Below are positions 7,391 to 14,829 of a DNA stretch of 23,929 bases, one piece after another. The translations under genes were made by a program, and so were the position numbers. This stretch comes from an uncultured Corynebacterium sp. (lineage in GTDB: Bacteria; Actinomycetota; Actinomycetes; Mycobacteriales; Mycobacteriaceae): contig CAMIFC010000030.1 in the NCBI GenBank assembly GCA_946220775.1, positions 1-23,929 of the forward strand, written 5' to 3'. Positions within the stretch are counted from its first letter, which is position 1. Each line of letters starts with the position of its first letter. The notes under the pieces are model-generated. The model had not been told where the DNA came from and ran no database searches. It saw only the letters and a program-made list of their open reading frames with translations.

Positions 7391-8230
7391 ATGCCAACGA
7401 TCCGCATTGATGACCCCGCCGACCCGAGGCTGGATGACTATCGCAACCTGAATTCATCCGACTCCCGCCCCGACCTGCCCGGCGGAAAAGGCCTGGTCAT
7501 CGCGGAAGGATCGCTGGTCGTGCCGCGTCTGATCGCATCACCGTACCCAGTGCGCTCCGTCGTCGGCTTTGCCAGCCAACTCGCCAAAATTTCGGACGCC
7601 AATGGGCTGAACAAATACGAAGTCACCCGAGACACTCTGCGGCAGGTCGCTGGTTTCGACATGCATCGTGGCCTCGTCGCGGCGGCGGATCGGATCACGG
7701 AGCCTAGCGTGGCGGAAGTGCTGGAGGGCATTCCAGAAGGTCCCAGCACCATTGCGATCCTGGAAGGAGTGGCGGATCACGAGAACATTGGTGCACTATT
7801 TCGCAACGCTGCGGGATTGGGTGTCGACGCGGTGTTGTTCGGCGCGGCGACGGCAGATCCGCTGTATCGGCGCGTCGTGCGGGTGAGCATGGGGCACGTG
7901 CTGCGAGTGCCGTGGGCACGATTTGAGGGCAAGACCACGAACTGGCAGCACGGCCTTCAGATGGTGAAAGATGCGGGATTCACAGTCGTTGCGATGACAC
8001 CCGACACGGATGTGACCCTGGCTGAAGCTGTTGCAAGGGGCCAGTCAACCAGTGGGAAGCCGGGGCGCGTGGCGATCATGGTGGGTGCCGAGGGCCCTGG
8101 GCTGACGGAACACGCGATGCGGGCGGCGGATGTGCGGGCGAAAATCCCGATGGCGGCTGGCACGGATTCGCTTAACGTCGCCACGGCTACGGCTATCGGG
8201 TTCTACGCGGCGCAGCACGCCACGGGCTAG
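7391..8230 (+). CDS. SpoU/TrmH-family RNA 2'-O-methyltransferase
   Basis: A 279-aa SPOUT methyltransferase that uses SAM to methylate ribose 2'-OH in tRNA or rRNA. An N-terminal substrate-binding domain (about 1-115, with the KGLVIAEGSLVVPRL pattern) precedes the knotted catalytic domain. Motif 1 is ENIGALFRNA (131-140, catalytic Arg at 138), motif 2 is GAEGPGL (232-238), and motif 3 is SLNVATATAI (260-269). The exact target base cannot be told from sequence. SD GGGAGA sits 5 bp before the ATG. One TGGCGTCC motif copy (7588-7604) encodes SDAN in the linker. The gene runs 56 bp after the permease gene. Confidence 0.9.
   Translation: MPTIRIDDPADPRLDDYRNLNSSDSRPDLPGGKGLVIAEGSLVVPRLIASPYPVRSVVGFASQLAKISDANGLNKYEVTRDTLRQVAGFDMHRGLVAAADRITEPSVAEVLEGIPEGPSTIAILEGVADHENIGALFRNAAGLGVDAVLFGAATADPLYRRVVRVSMGHVLRVPWARFEGKTTNWQHGLQMVKDAGFTVVAMTPDTDVTLAEAVARGQSTSGKPGRVAIMVGAEGPGLTEHAMRAADVRAKIPMAAGTDSLNVATATAIGFYAAQHATG
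7588..7604 (-). repeat. TGGCGTCC motif copy 6
   Basis: Minus strand: TGGCGTCCGAAATTTT, in the methyltransferase gene. Confidence 0.7.
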
Positions 8231-8275
8231 CCCAGCTGGGCGCCGCGCCAGCAAACGCACCGCGGGCTAGCCGCG

Positions 8276-9259
8276 CTACTTCTGCCCGATGTTCCGGGCG
8301 CGTCGGCGAACCTCATCGCCAATCCGGTGCGCCCATCCCTGCACCCCGTATTTGCCGGACCAGGCCTGCTTCCCACCATGAATGGCGAGCCGACCAAGCC
8401 CCTTGGCGGCGTCGATGGCGAGTTCCTTCGTGGATTTCTCCTCGATGGGCCGATCGGCCGCGGGAGTGTAATCGTCGTAGCTCAGATTATCGTCGCCACC
8501 CTGTCCGGATCCTTCAGGGTGATTCTTAGTGGCGCCGGTGGCGTCCGGAAGACAGGCGGGGACGGGCGCTTCGTGGGCCTTCATTTCGGGGCGACCATCC
8601 ACCGCAAACGCCGTGATAGGAATGCCGGGGCCGGAGGTGTCCATGGGGAAGCCGAGCCATGATTCGAGCGCTTCGATCGCTAACTCTCGCGGGATGAATG
8701 GCAATTGGATGCCCGTGGCTTCCTCGTTACCCGCCCAGAATGGGCCTTCGAAGGGGTAAGGGAGGCCGATGTCCTCGAAAATTGATACGCGGGTCGCGGA
8801 GAATGCCCGCTTGAGGGTGCCGCCGGACCAGTGGGCGAACCCGCCCAGGCCGTGGAACTCCTCGGAGTCCTCTGTCATGCGCGCGTCGTCTGGGACGGTG
8901 CAGGTGGCGTAGACGTCGGCGGCGGCGACATACCGGCGGAGGCGTTCGGGCAGCTCGGATAGGCGAATCAGCCCGGGCAACACGGTTTGCACCACGGATA
9001 CGCCGGGGTAGCCGCCGATATAGAATTCATCGACGCTGGGGGCCGCACTTCGCGTCATGTCGAAGTCGCCAATGTGGGTGAGCGGCCACGCTGGATTGAC
9101 CTGCGCCAGGTACTTCCGCGCGAAGCCGCGGTCGGGGGTGGGCTCGGTGTCCATCACGGCGCTGGGGTGTGCTGCGTTGACGAACCAGATCGTCACCAAC
9201 GAATGCGGCTGCGTGATGATGGGGGTGTGGTGTCCCTGCGAGTTGTGCCCCTGTGACAT
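8276..9259 (-). CDS. DUF6928 family protein, 327 aa
   Basis: Residues of about 21-215 match what I know of the DUF6928 family: VTIWFVNA start, the YIGGYPGV and LIRLSELPERL blocks, then SIFEDIGLPYPFEGPFWAG and IQLPFIPRELAIEALESWLGF. Its function is not known. The C-terminal 100 residues are an added Gly/Asp-rich linker and a short basic helical tail. The start at 9259 is 6 bp from the sepH stop codon and its SD lies within the end of sepH, so the two are likely translated together. One TGGCGTCC copy at 8540 (near match) lies in the linker. Confidence 0.75.
   Translation of the reverse strand: MSQGHNSQGHHTPIITQPHSLVTIWFVNAAHPSAVMDTEPTPDRGFARKYLAQVNPAWPLTHIGDFDMTRSAAPSVDEFYIGGYPGVSVVQTVLPGLIRLSELPERLRRYVAAADVYATCTVPDDARMTEDSEEFHGLGGFAHWSGGTLKRAFSATRVSIFEDIGLPYPFEGPFWAGNEEATGIQLPFIPRELAIEALESWLGFPMDTSGPGIPITAFAVDGRPEMKAHEAPVPACLPDATGATKNHPEGSGQGGDDNLSYDDYTPAADRPIEEKSTKELAIDAAKGLGRLAIHGGKQAWSGKYGVQGWAHRIGDEVRRRARNIGQK
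8537..8552 (+). repeat. TGGCGTCC motif copy 7 (near match)
   Basis: GGTGGCGTCCGGAAGA, in the DUF6928 linker. Confidence 0.5.
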
Positions 9260-9265
9260 GCCTTC

Positions 9266-10747
9266 TTATCTCTTCTTCTTCGGATTTGTTCTGACCCCCA
9301 ACAGTACGTCTTCCCAGTGAGGAGTGACGGCCTTTCGGCGGCGCTTGCGATGCCCGCCCCGGGGCTGGAGGAAGAACTCTTCATCCGGATCCTGCGGGGC
9401 GCGCGAGTCGCGTCCTTCCGGGGATTCCACGACGTGCGGATCGGTCGTTTCATTTTCGGACGCCACCCCGTCCTCACCCGAAGCCTCACCTGCAGTTCCA
9501 GAGGTGTTGGCGAAAATGTCCGTGGGTTTGTGGTCGGAGGATGCGTGGCGGGGTTCGGCGTCGCCTGGGGTTGGGTCATCGTCCAACATATCGGCGGGAT
9601 CGTCCATGGTCCGGTCAGCGGGGTGAATCGAGGTGACTGGGGTGACGCTGCGGACGGGGCGCCCGAAGCGGGGGTCAACGAGGTCGCTGGCCACGGAGTT
9701 CATGGGGTGCACGATGGCGGTGCCGCCGATGTGATCCTGCTCGAACATGAACTCGGCAACGTGGGCGTTGGTCTGACCCACGGCGGTCTTGTTCCAGGTC
9801 ACAGTGACGATCCAGTTGCGTGAGTCGTCTTGGCGCGCATCCCATTCGGCGTCGGAAATGGTCTCGTCCCGGGCGGCAAACGAGGTGGCGAGAACTTCCC
9901 AGAGAGTGTTCTTGCCTCCGCCTTCACTGCTGATGGGGTAGGCGGTGTGGGCGAGCTCGGCGATCCGGGCGCGTTCCTGCATGATCGGCCAAGCGTAGGG
10001 TTCGATGCGCGATTCGTCGGTATCGGCTTCTTCCGCGAGTTCCGCGATGGAGGCGCCGTGGCGGATGCGAGCCTGTATGACCCGTGGGCTCAGCGCAATC
10101 GTGGAGCGGTGTGGCCGTCCCGAGTTGGGGCGACTGCCGAAGCCTCGGGCGCGGCGCCCAGAAATGGCAGCGGACTTCGCCGCTTCGGCGGCTTCCGGGG
10201 ACAACTCGCGAGTGTACGATCCGGTGGCCGCTGGTTCCTGGTAGTCCGACTCGACTGTGGTTTCGGTGTCGGCGTTGGGCTCGATGGTGGCGACATTCGC
10301 GTCGCCATAGACGGTGCCGGTGTTGTCGGCATTGTCGTTATCGTCGCCAGCGGACTCGGAATCGTCGTCGGTGGCGCTGACGGACTCGGCCGCGTCGGCC
10401 ACGGCATCGCCAGCGCCCGCGGCGTCGTTGTCGGCATTATCCGTGTCAGCGTCGGACGCCTGTTCCTGCCGCAACGCGGAAAAGGCCTGGACCACGCCGT
10501 GATCGTTGGATTCCATGGGCGCGTCGGAGTCAGCGTCATAGACAAAACCGGCGTCGCCACCGACCAGAGCGCGGAGATCGTCGGTGACGACGATGAAGAA
10601 TTCTTCTGGCGCATCGGAATCTGTGTAGCCAGATATTGTTTGTGCTGCAAGGTCGCCGGATGCGTCGGCGGTGTCAGCCGTATCGGCGGGAACGAGAACC
10701 AGCGACTGGGCATCGCTATCTGCAGTGACCAGTTTAAGTTCTCTCAT
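9266..10747 (-). CDS. sepH: Septation protein SepH (DUF3071), with acidic insert
   Basis: SepH binds FtsZ and promotes Z-ring assembly in Actinobacteria. The 493-aa protein begins MRELKLV, typical for the family. Its DUF3071 core resumes at PEEFFIVVTDDLRALV (about 47-62) and again around LSPRVIQARIRHGASIAELAEEAD (about 217-240), which contains the helix-turn-helix. The interval of about residues 95-175 is an extreme Asp/Ala-rich low-complexity insert. The C-terminal tail is disordered and ends in basic residues (KRRRK near the end, TNPKKKR at the terminus). SD GAGGAGG lies 8 bp upstream of the ATG. One TGGCGTCC copy (9452-9468) encodes VASEN. Confidence 0.9.
   Translation of the reverse strand: MRELKLVTADSDAQSLVLVPADTADTADASGDLAAQTISGYTDSDAPEEFFIVVTDDLRALVGGDAGFVYDADSDAPMESNDHGVVQAFSALRQEQASDADTDNADNDAAGAGDAVADAAESVSATDDDSESAGDDNDNADNTGTVYGDANVATIEPNADTETTVESDYQEPAATGSYTRELSPEAAEAAKSAAISGRRARGFGSRPNSGRPHRSTIALSPRVIQARIRHGASIAELAEEADTDESRIEPYAWPIMQERARIAELAHTAYPISSEGGGKNTLWEVLATSFAARDETISDAEWDARQDDSRNWIVTVTWNKTAVGQTNAHVAEFMFEQDHIGGTAIVHPMNSVASDLVDPRFGRPVRSVTPVTSIHPADRTMDDPADMLDDDPTPGDAEPRHASSDHKPTDIFANTSGTAGEASGEDGVASENETTDPHVVESPEGRDSRAPQDPDEEFFLQPRGGHRKRRRKAVTPHWEDVLLGVRTNPKKKR
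9452..9468 (-). repeat. TGGCGTCC motif copy 8
   Basis: Minus strand: GGGTGGCGTCCGAAAAT, in the sepH C-terminal linker. Confidence 0.85.
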
Positions 10748-10891
10748 TAAGGGCCTCCTCGCGCGGCGGCTGTGCCAACCTAGTGGGCATCAACACCCGG
10801 TTCTTATCGCCTGGTTCTGGACCCCAGAGTCCGCCGCCACGCATTCATTGTGTGAAAAATGTAATAGCTATCTTTCAACTTTAACGAAGAA

Positions 10892-10975
10892 CGGGCGAAT
10901 CTTCAGACACAACCCGCGTTATGCTGCACAATTGAGGCAGCAAGGTGCGGATCATCGTGGCTGAAGATTCGCTCG
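10892..10975. ncRNA. Candidate structured element between sepH and serC
   Basis: An outer stem pairs 10892-10906 with 10961-10975 (14 of 15 pairs; core GCGAATCTTCAG / CTGAAGATTCGC). Inside, CCGC (10914-10917) pairs with GCGG (10947-10950), followed by a symmetric 4x4 internal loop, then TGCTGC (10922-10927) with GCAGCA (10937-10942) around a 9-nt loop. The strand is unknown. It could be a small RNA, a serC 3' structure or a sepH leader. No T-run follows on either side, so a simple terminator is unlikely. Confidence 0.45.
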
Positions 10976-11009
10976 ACCGCGTGAAAACGATAGAAAAAGC
11001 TTTCGTGTT

Positions 11010-12161
11010 TTAGGCCTGCGCGTGACCGTTATCCAGGACCCAGTCGATCGCGCCGGTCAGCTTCTTGACGTCCTCCGGGTCAATCGCCGGGAACATACCG
11101 ATCCGGAGCTGGTTGCGACCCAGCTTGCGGTATGGCTCGGTGTCCAGGATGCCGTTGGCGCGCAGCACCTTGGCGATCTTGGCGGCATCGATCGACTCGT
11201 CGAAGTCGATGGTGCCGACGACCAGGGAGCGGGCTTCTGCTGGGGTGACGAATGGCTGTGCGCCATCGCGAGCCTCAGCCCAGGAGTACAGGTGGGTGGA
11301 GGATTCGGTGGTGCGCTTGACCATGCCGTCGAGGCCACCGTTGTCGTTCATCCACTTGATCTGGTTATCCAGCATCAGCAGGGTGCCCACGGCTGGGGTG
11401 TTGTAGGTCTGGTTCTTGCGGGAGTTATCCACGGCAGTCTTCAGATCCAGGAATGCAGGGATGTAGCGGTCGCTCGCTGCGATTTCCTCGACGCGCTCAA
11501 TAGCAGCAGGGGAGAACGCAGCCAACCACAGGCCACCATCGGAAGCGAAGCACTTCTGTGGGGAGAAGTAGTAGGCGTCAGTCTGGGAAATGTCGACTGG
11601 CAGGCCACCCGCACCGGAGGTCGCATCGACCAGCACCAAGGCGTCACCAGCGGGGCGGACAACATCGACCATCGCACCAGTGGAGGTCTCGTTGTGAGCC
11701 CAAGCCACAACGTCAGCATCCGCGTTATCCAGCTCGTTCGGGGAGGGTGCGGTGCCTGGCTCCGCGGCAACGACCTGAGGCTCCTGCAACCATGGTGCCT
11801 TCTTGGCAACCGTGGCGAACTTCCCGGAGAACTCGCCATACGTCAGGTGAGCGGACTTCTCGCGGATCAGGCCGAAGCTCGCGGCGTCCCAAAACGCGGT
11901 GGCGCCACCGAGGGACAGCACGATCTCGTGGCCTTCCGGCAAGGAGAACAGCTCCGACAGGCCTTCGCGCACGCTACCGACAACATCTTTCACACCAGCC
12001 TGACGGTGCGAGGTGCCCATGACGTTGGCGTTGTCCAGGATTGCCTGCAGCTGAGCCGGGCGAACCTTGGACGGTCCGCAGCCGAAACGGCTGTCGCCGG
12101 GGATGAACTCTTCAGGAAGAGTAGGGAAATCAGAGGTGGCGGTTGAGTTGGAGGATGCCAA
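11010..12161 (-). CDS. serC: Phosphoserine aminotransferase SerC
   Basis: SerC transfers an amino group from glutamate to 3-phosphohydroxypyruvate, the second step of serine synthesis, using PLP. The sequence reads as the actinobacterial type: PEEFIPGDSRFGCGPSKVRP, MGTSHRQ, LGGATAFWDAA, AWAHNETSTGAM and LVDATSGAGGLPVD. The PLP-binding lysine is K203 in YYFSPQKCFASDGG. The C-terminus GRNQLRIGMFPAI is also typical. I chose a TTG start at 12161 because AAGGAATAACC precedes it as an SD. A start upstream at 12227 (ATG) would add 22 residues with no family likeness. A near match to the TGGCGTCC motif is at 11883. Confidence 0.93.
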   Translation of the reverse strand: MASSNSTATSDFPTLPEEFIPGDSRFGCGPSKVRPAQLQAILDNANVMGTSHRQAGVKDVVGSVREGLSELFSLPEGHEIVLSLGGATAFWDAASFGLIREKSAHLTYGEFSGKFATVAKKAPWLQEPQVVAAEPGTAPSPNELDNADADVVAWAHNETSTGAMVDVVRPAGDALVLVDATSGAGGLPVDISQTDAYYFSPQKCFASDGGLWLAAFSPAAIERVEEIAASDRYIPAFLDLKTAVDNSRKNQTYNTPAVGTLLMLDNQIKWMNDNGGLDGMVKRTTESSTHLYSWAEARDGAQPFVTPAEARSLVVGTIDFDESIDAAKIAKVLRANGILDTEPYRKLGRNQLRIGMFPAIDPEDVKKLTGAIDWVLDNGHAQA

Positions 12162-12208
12162 GGTTATTCCTTCTTCGTCTCGCTGGAGTATCGCTTGCTG
12201 CACCGTGT

Positions 12209-12230
12209 GGCATGCCGTTTCCTGCATGCC
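12209..12230 (-). promoter_or_regulatory. Hairpin in the serC leader
   Basis: GGCATGC (12209-12215) and GCATGCC (12224-12230) pair perfectly around an 8-nt loop. It lies about 50 bp upstream of the serC start. Its role, if any, is unknown. Confidence 0.4.
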
Positions 12231-12299
12231 CCGTCCCGAGCGCAGCCACGCGGTCGCGTGCGCTTTCCGTGCACGTTTTTCAGTGTAGTACCCCGCAAA

Positions 12300-12312
12300 T
12301 TTTAGGACGCCA
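12300..12312 (-). repeat. TGGCGTCC motif copy 9
   Basis: Minus strand: TGGCGTCCTAAAA. It is the left arm of a 13-bp inverted pair with copy 10. Confidence 0.85.
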
Positions 12313-12334
12313 TTAGCTAAAGCAAGTCCTCCGA

Positions 12335-12355
12335 CCGCGCCGCCCCGCGGCGCGG
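12335..12355. repeat. Perfect GC hairpin (9-bp arms, 3-nt loop)
   Basis: CCGCGCCGC, CCC, GCGGCGCGG. It lies inside the inverted pair of TGGCGTCC copies, so the whole block 12300-12394 is a nested palindrome. Confidence 0.8.
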
Positions 12356-12380
12356 CCCAGGAGAGGAATGGGTGGGGCAG

Positions 12381-12399
12381 TTGGCGTCCTAAAAAATGG
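12381..12399 (+). repeat. TGGCGTCC motif copy 10
   Basis: TTGGCGTCCTAAAAAATGG, intergenic, right arm of the pair. Confidence 0.85.
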
Positions 12400-12442
12400 G
12401 TGGCAAAGAATCGGAAAGTCAGGATGATGGGGGTGAGGCGGG

Positions 12443-12459
12443 GTGGCGTCCCAACGGAA
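12443..12459 (+). repeat. TGGCGTCC motif copy 11 (near match)
   Basis: GTGGCGTCCCAACGGAA, intergenic. The A tail is broken. Confidence 0.5.
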
Positions 12460-12543
12460 TTGGGTTAAGGCGCGCGGCCTGCTGAACTGTGACGATGGCC
12501 ATAAGGCGCCCCTAAAATGTCGCCTGCCTCACATATGTTCTAA

Positions 12544-12559
12544 AGTGATTCATATCCCA
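12544..12559. promoter_or_regulatory. Weak GlxR-like site upstream of gltA
   Basis: AGTGATTCATATCCCA fits TGTGA-N6-TCACA at 8 of 10 fixed positions. GlxR, RamA and RamB control of gltA is known in C. glutamicum. Without a matrix search this is only a suggestion. Confidence 0.35.
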
Positions 12560-12638
12560 CGCGTGAGCCCTCGGCGGTGCGCTGGGGTTCCGAAGGGGCA
12601 AGCAGTACCGAAAGGTGCAGAGTCGCCGCTTGGAAAGC

Positions 12639-12650
12639 TATAGCGCTATA
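12639..12650. promoter_or_regulatory. 12-bp palindrome upstream of gltA
   Basis: TATAGCGCTATA is self-complementary and lies about 50 bp upstream of the gltA start, among TATA-rich -10-like sequences. It could be an operator. Confidence 0.35.
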
Positions 12651-12701
12651 CACTGGTATCTATACGAGTACACCAAGTGCAGTTCTAGAAAGGGATGTCA
12701 A

Positions 12702-13985
12702 TTGGCTACCGACAATCAGGATAAGGCCGTTCTCCACTACCCAGGTGGGGAATACGAAATGGACATTGTCCGCGCCACCGAAGGTAATGACGGTGTTGCG
12801 CTGGGCAAGATGCTGGCAGAAACCGGACTGACGACCTTGGATCCGGGCTACGTCAACACGGGCTCCACCAAGTCCGAAATCACCTATATCGATGGCGCAA
12901 ACGGCATCCTGCGATACCGTGGCTACGACATCGCGGACCTCGCCGAGAACGCAACCTTTAACGAGGTTTCCTACCTCCTCATTAACGGCGAACTGCCAAC
13001 CGAGGAAGAGCACAAGGAATTCTCCGAGCGCATCCGCCGCCACACCCTGCTGGACGAAGACTTCAAGGCAGCATTCCGCGTCTTCCCACGCGATGCTCAC
13101 CCAATGAGCGTTCTGGCATCCTCGGTCAACATTCTGTCGACCTACTACCAGGATGACCTGGACCCACGCGACCCAGAAAAGCAGAAGCTCAACACCTACC
13201 GCCTCATGGCGAAGGTCCCAATGCTCGCTGCTTACGCATTCCGCGCATCGCAGGGTAAGCCATACATGTACCCAGACAACTCCCTGAACGCGCGCGAGAA
13301 CTTCATGCGCAGCATGTTCGGCTACCCAACCGAGCCATACGAGAACGACCCAGTCGTCACCGACGCTCTCGACAAGCTCCTTATTCTCCACGCTGACCAC
13401 GAGCAGAACTGCTCCACCTCCACGGTCCGCATGGTCGGCTCCTCCGACGCCAACATGTTCGCCTCCATCGCAGGTGGCATCAACGCGCTGTCCGGCCCAC
13501 TGCACGGTGGTGCTAACCAGGCTGTCCTCGAGATGCTCGAGGACATCCACGCAAACGGCGACAACGCCGATGCCTTCATGGAGCGCGTGAAGAACAAGGA
13601 GCCAGGCGTCAAGCTGATGGGCTTCGGTCACCGCGTCTACAAGAACTACGACCCACGTGCGGCCATCATCAAGAAGTCCGCACACGACATCCTGGAGCAC
13701 CTGGGCGGCGACCACCTGCTGGATCTCGCCATGAAGCTCGAGGAGATCGCGCTGGCAGACGACTACTTCGTCTCCCGTAAGCTCTACCCGAACGTGGACT
13801 TCTACACGGGTCTGATCTACCGCGCGATGGGCTTCCCAACCGACTTCTTCACGGTTCTGTTCGCGATCGGCCGTCTGCCTGGCTGGATCGCTCACTACCT
13901 GGAGCAGGTCAACGACCCAACCGCCAAGATCAACCGTCCTCGCCAGATCTACACCGGCCAGGGCCTGCGCAAGACCAACCGCTAA
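12702..13985 (+). CDS. gltA: Citrate synthase GltA
   Basis: GltA condenses acetyl-CoA and oxaloacetate to citrate, the first step of the TCA cycle. The 427-aa product has the catalytic residues H268 (SGPLHGGAN), H310 (GFGHRVYKN) and D366 (NVDFYTG). The N-terminus AVLHYPGGEYEMDIV and the ILHADHEQNCSTSTVR block agree with type II citrate synthases. A TTG start at 12702 is preferred: AGAAAGGGA lies about 5 bp upstream, and translation from it gives M-ATDNQ, close to the known corynebacterial N-terminus. A frame from 12615 would add 29 residues with no likeness. Codon use is strongly biased toward C-ending codons, as expected for a highly expressed gene. A strong terminator follows. Confidence 0.96.
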   Translation: MATDNQDKAVLHYPGGEYEMDIVRATEGNDGVALGKMLAETGLTTLDPGYVNTGSTKSEITYIDGANGILRYRGYDIADLAENATFNEVSYLLINGELPTEEEHKEFSERIRRHTLLDEDFKAAFRVFPRDAHPMSVLASSVNILSTYYQDDLDPRDPEKQKLNTYRLMAKVPMLAAYAFRASQGKPYMYPDNSLNARENFMRSMFGYPTEPYENDPVVTDALDKLLILHADHEQNCSTSTVRMVGSSDANMFASIAGGINALSGPLHGGANQAVLEMLEDIHANGDNADAFMERVKNKEPGVKLMGFGHRVYKNYDPRAAIIKKSAHDILEHLGGDHLLDLAMKLEEIALADDYFVSRKLYPNVDFYTGLIYRAMGFPTDFFTVLFAIGRLPGWIAHYLEQVNDPTAKINRPRQIYTGQGLRKTNR

Positions 13986-14020
13986 TTGCGGCGCTCAACC
14001 GCCCGACCCCGTGGTGGTGA

Positions 14021-14063
14021 AGCCCCCGAAGTCTCACGATGTGAGAGCTTCGGGGGGCTTTTT
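14021..14063 (+). terminator. Rho-independent terminator of gltA
   Basis: AGCCCCCGAAG (14021-14031) pairs with CTTCGGGGG(G)GCT (14048-14059) with one bulge. TCTCAC/GTGAGA closes the top with a 3-nt loop. The stem ends at a TTTTT run. It begins 35 bp after the gltA stop. Confidence 0.92.
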
Positions 14064-14238
14064 GTGTTGCAAGACGGTGAGGGGGGGGAGGGTTGCGTTG
14101 CAAGACGGTGAAGGAGGGTAGGGGAGTCTGCAGGAGGTTGTAAAGGGGACCCACCGGGGTTTTATCCAGCTCATGCAACACTGATCGGCCTGTTTTTCTG
14201 GGTTTTGGCCTTGCTGGCGCTGGGGTTACGGGGGTGGT

Positions 14239-14305
14239 GTTAAAAATCCTCGCCGAAAACCTAATCCGGGGTGACGGAACTAGGTTTTCAGCGAGGAGAT
14301 TTGAC
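14239..14305. repeat. Family A hairpin, copy 2 (imperfect 27-bp arms, 13-nt loop)
   Basis: Arms 14239-14265 and 14279-14305 pair at 22 of 27 positions with loop 14266-14278. The inner core is TCGCCGAAAACCTAAT against ACTAGGTTTTCAGCGA. Arm and loop lengths are the same as in copies 1 and 3. Confidence 0.88.
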
Positions 14306-14350
14306 GCTGCACTGATGCTGCGGCGCGGGGAGCCTTTTTTGGGGTGATAG

Positions 14351-14473
14351 GTGGCCAACAAATATAGGAATACTGCGGGGCACCACCAGGTAGACGCCCC
14401 GGGGCTACCGGAATCTGCTCAGAATCCTCTAGAATACGACCCTGAAACCGCAGCAGATGCTCTACTTGCATAG
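14351..14473 (+). CDS. Possible small ORF of 40 codons
   Basis: A GTG at 14351, preceded by GGGGTGATAG, opens a 40-residue frame. It encodes an acidic peptide (QNPLEYDPETAADALLA at its end) and stops at TAG 14471-14473, only 2 bp before a perfect 23-bp hairpin. It has no known domain. Third-position GC is below that of the neighbours, so it could be chance. The tight fit of the stop codon to the hairpin is the main argument for it. Confidence 0.3.
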   Translation: MANKYRNTAGHHQVDAPGLPESAQNPLEYDPETAADALLA

Positions 14474-14475
14474 AT

Positions 14476-14535
14476 GCCGACGTCGCAAGGCCGATTAGGG
14501 GCTAAAAACGGTCTAATCGGCCTTGCGACGTCGGC
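14476..14535. repeat. Family B hairpin, copy 1 (perfect 23-bp arms, 14-nt loop)
   Basis: Arms 14476-14498 and 14513-14535 are exact reverse complements; the loop at 14499-14512 contains CTAAAAACG. The other family B copy, at 23654-23719, has the same loop core and a partly changed stem. Confidence 0.92.
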
Positions 14536-14600
14536 CTTAATGCAATTGGGGGGTGATCGACAGTAGTTCCTGGGGGTAGGGCCCGCACTAGTGGAGCGAG

Positions 14601-14618
14601 GGTGGCGTCCGAAGGAAG
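14601..14618 (+). repeat. TGGCGTCC motif copy 12
   Basis: GGTGGCGTCCGAAGGAAG, intergenic, upstream of the FKBP gene. Confidence 0.7.
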
Positions 14619-14829
14619 GTAGCGACGAAGCGACGGTGACGAAGCGACGGCGACGACCATGGAGGCGAGAACTGGGCGACAGGCGCCAGTCGCTACCAGG
14701 CAACATGCGGTGGAGGAAAAACAATGATGTGTGTCCCGCACCTCACCGGGTTAGACTCGGTGAAAGTTAAACTGATGTTGTATACGCGCCAGGGGCAAAG
14801 CCCTTGTGCAAGGAGAGTGGAAAAACCTC

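Larger units (their letters stand above)
12162..12701. promoter_or_regulatory. Divergent serC/gltA control region
   Basis: This 540-bp interval has no gene. A serC -10 candidate (TACACT, minus strand) is at 12282-12287; the leader to the TTG start would be about 115 nt and contains a 7-bp hairpin at 12209-12230. Three TGGCGTCC copies lie here; two of them form a 13-bp inverted pair at 12300-12312 and 12382-12394. The palindrome TATAGCGCTATA is at 12639-12650, just upstream of gltA. AGTGATTCATATCCCA at 12544-12559 is a weak GlxR-like site. Confidence 0.5.
14064..14829. other. Intergenic region upstream of FKBP gene, repeats only
   Basis: The stretch holds a 15-bp direct repeat (GTTGCAAGACGGTGA at 14066 and 14097, offset 31), the family A copy 2 (14239-14305), a possible small ORF (14351-14473), family B copy 1 (14476-14535), and a TGGCGTCC motif (14601-14618). 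A short GACGAAGCGACGGTGAC-type repeat follows at 14625-14656. No other gene is seen. The FKBP promoter is probably near the TATACG at 14781. Confidence 0.6.

Noticed and set aside
9830..10750. A 306-codon plus-strand frame opposite sepH
   Set aside because: The Gly/Val-rich product mirrors the Asp/Ala-rich strand of sepH. The real SepH has family motifs and an SD.
12660..13895. A 411-codon minus-strand frame opposite gltA
   Set aside because: It is a shadow of the biased codon use of gltA, with a Val/Leu/His-rich product and no motif.
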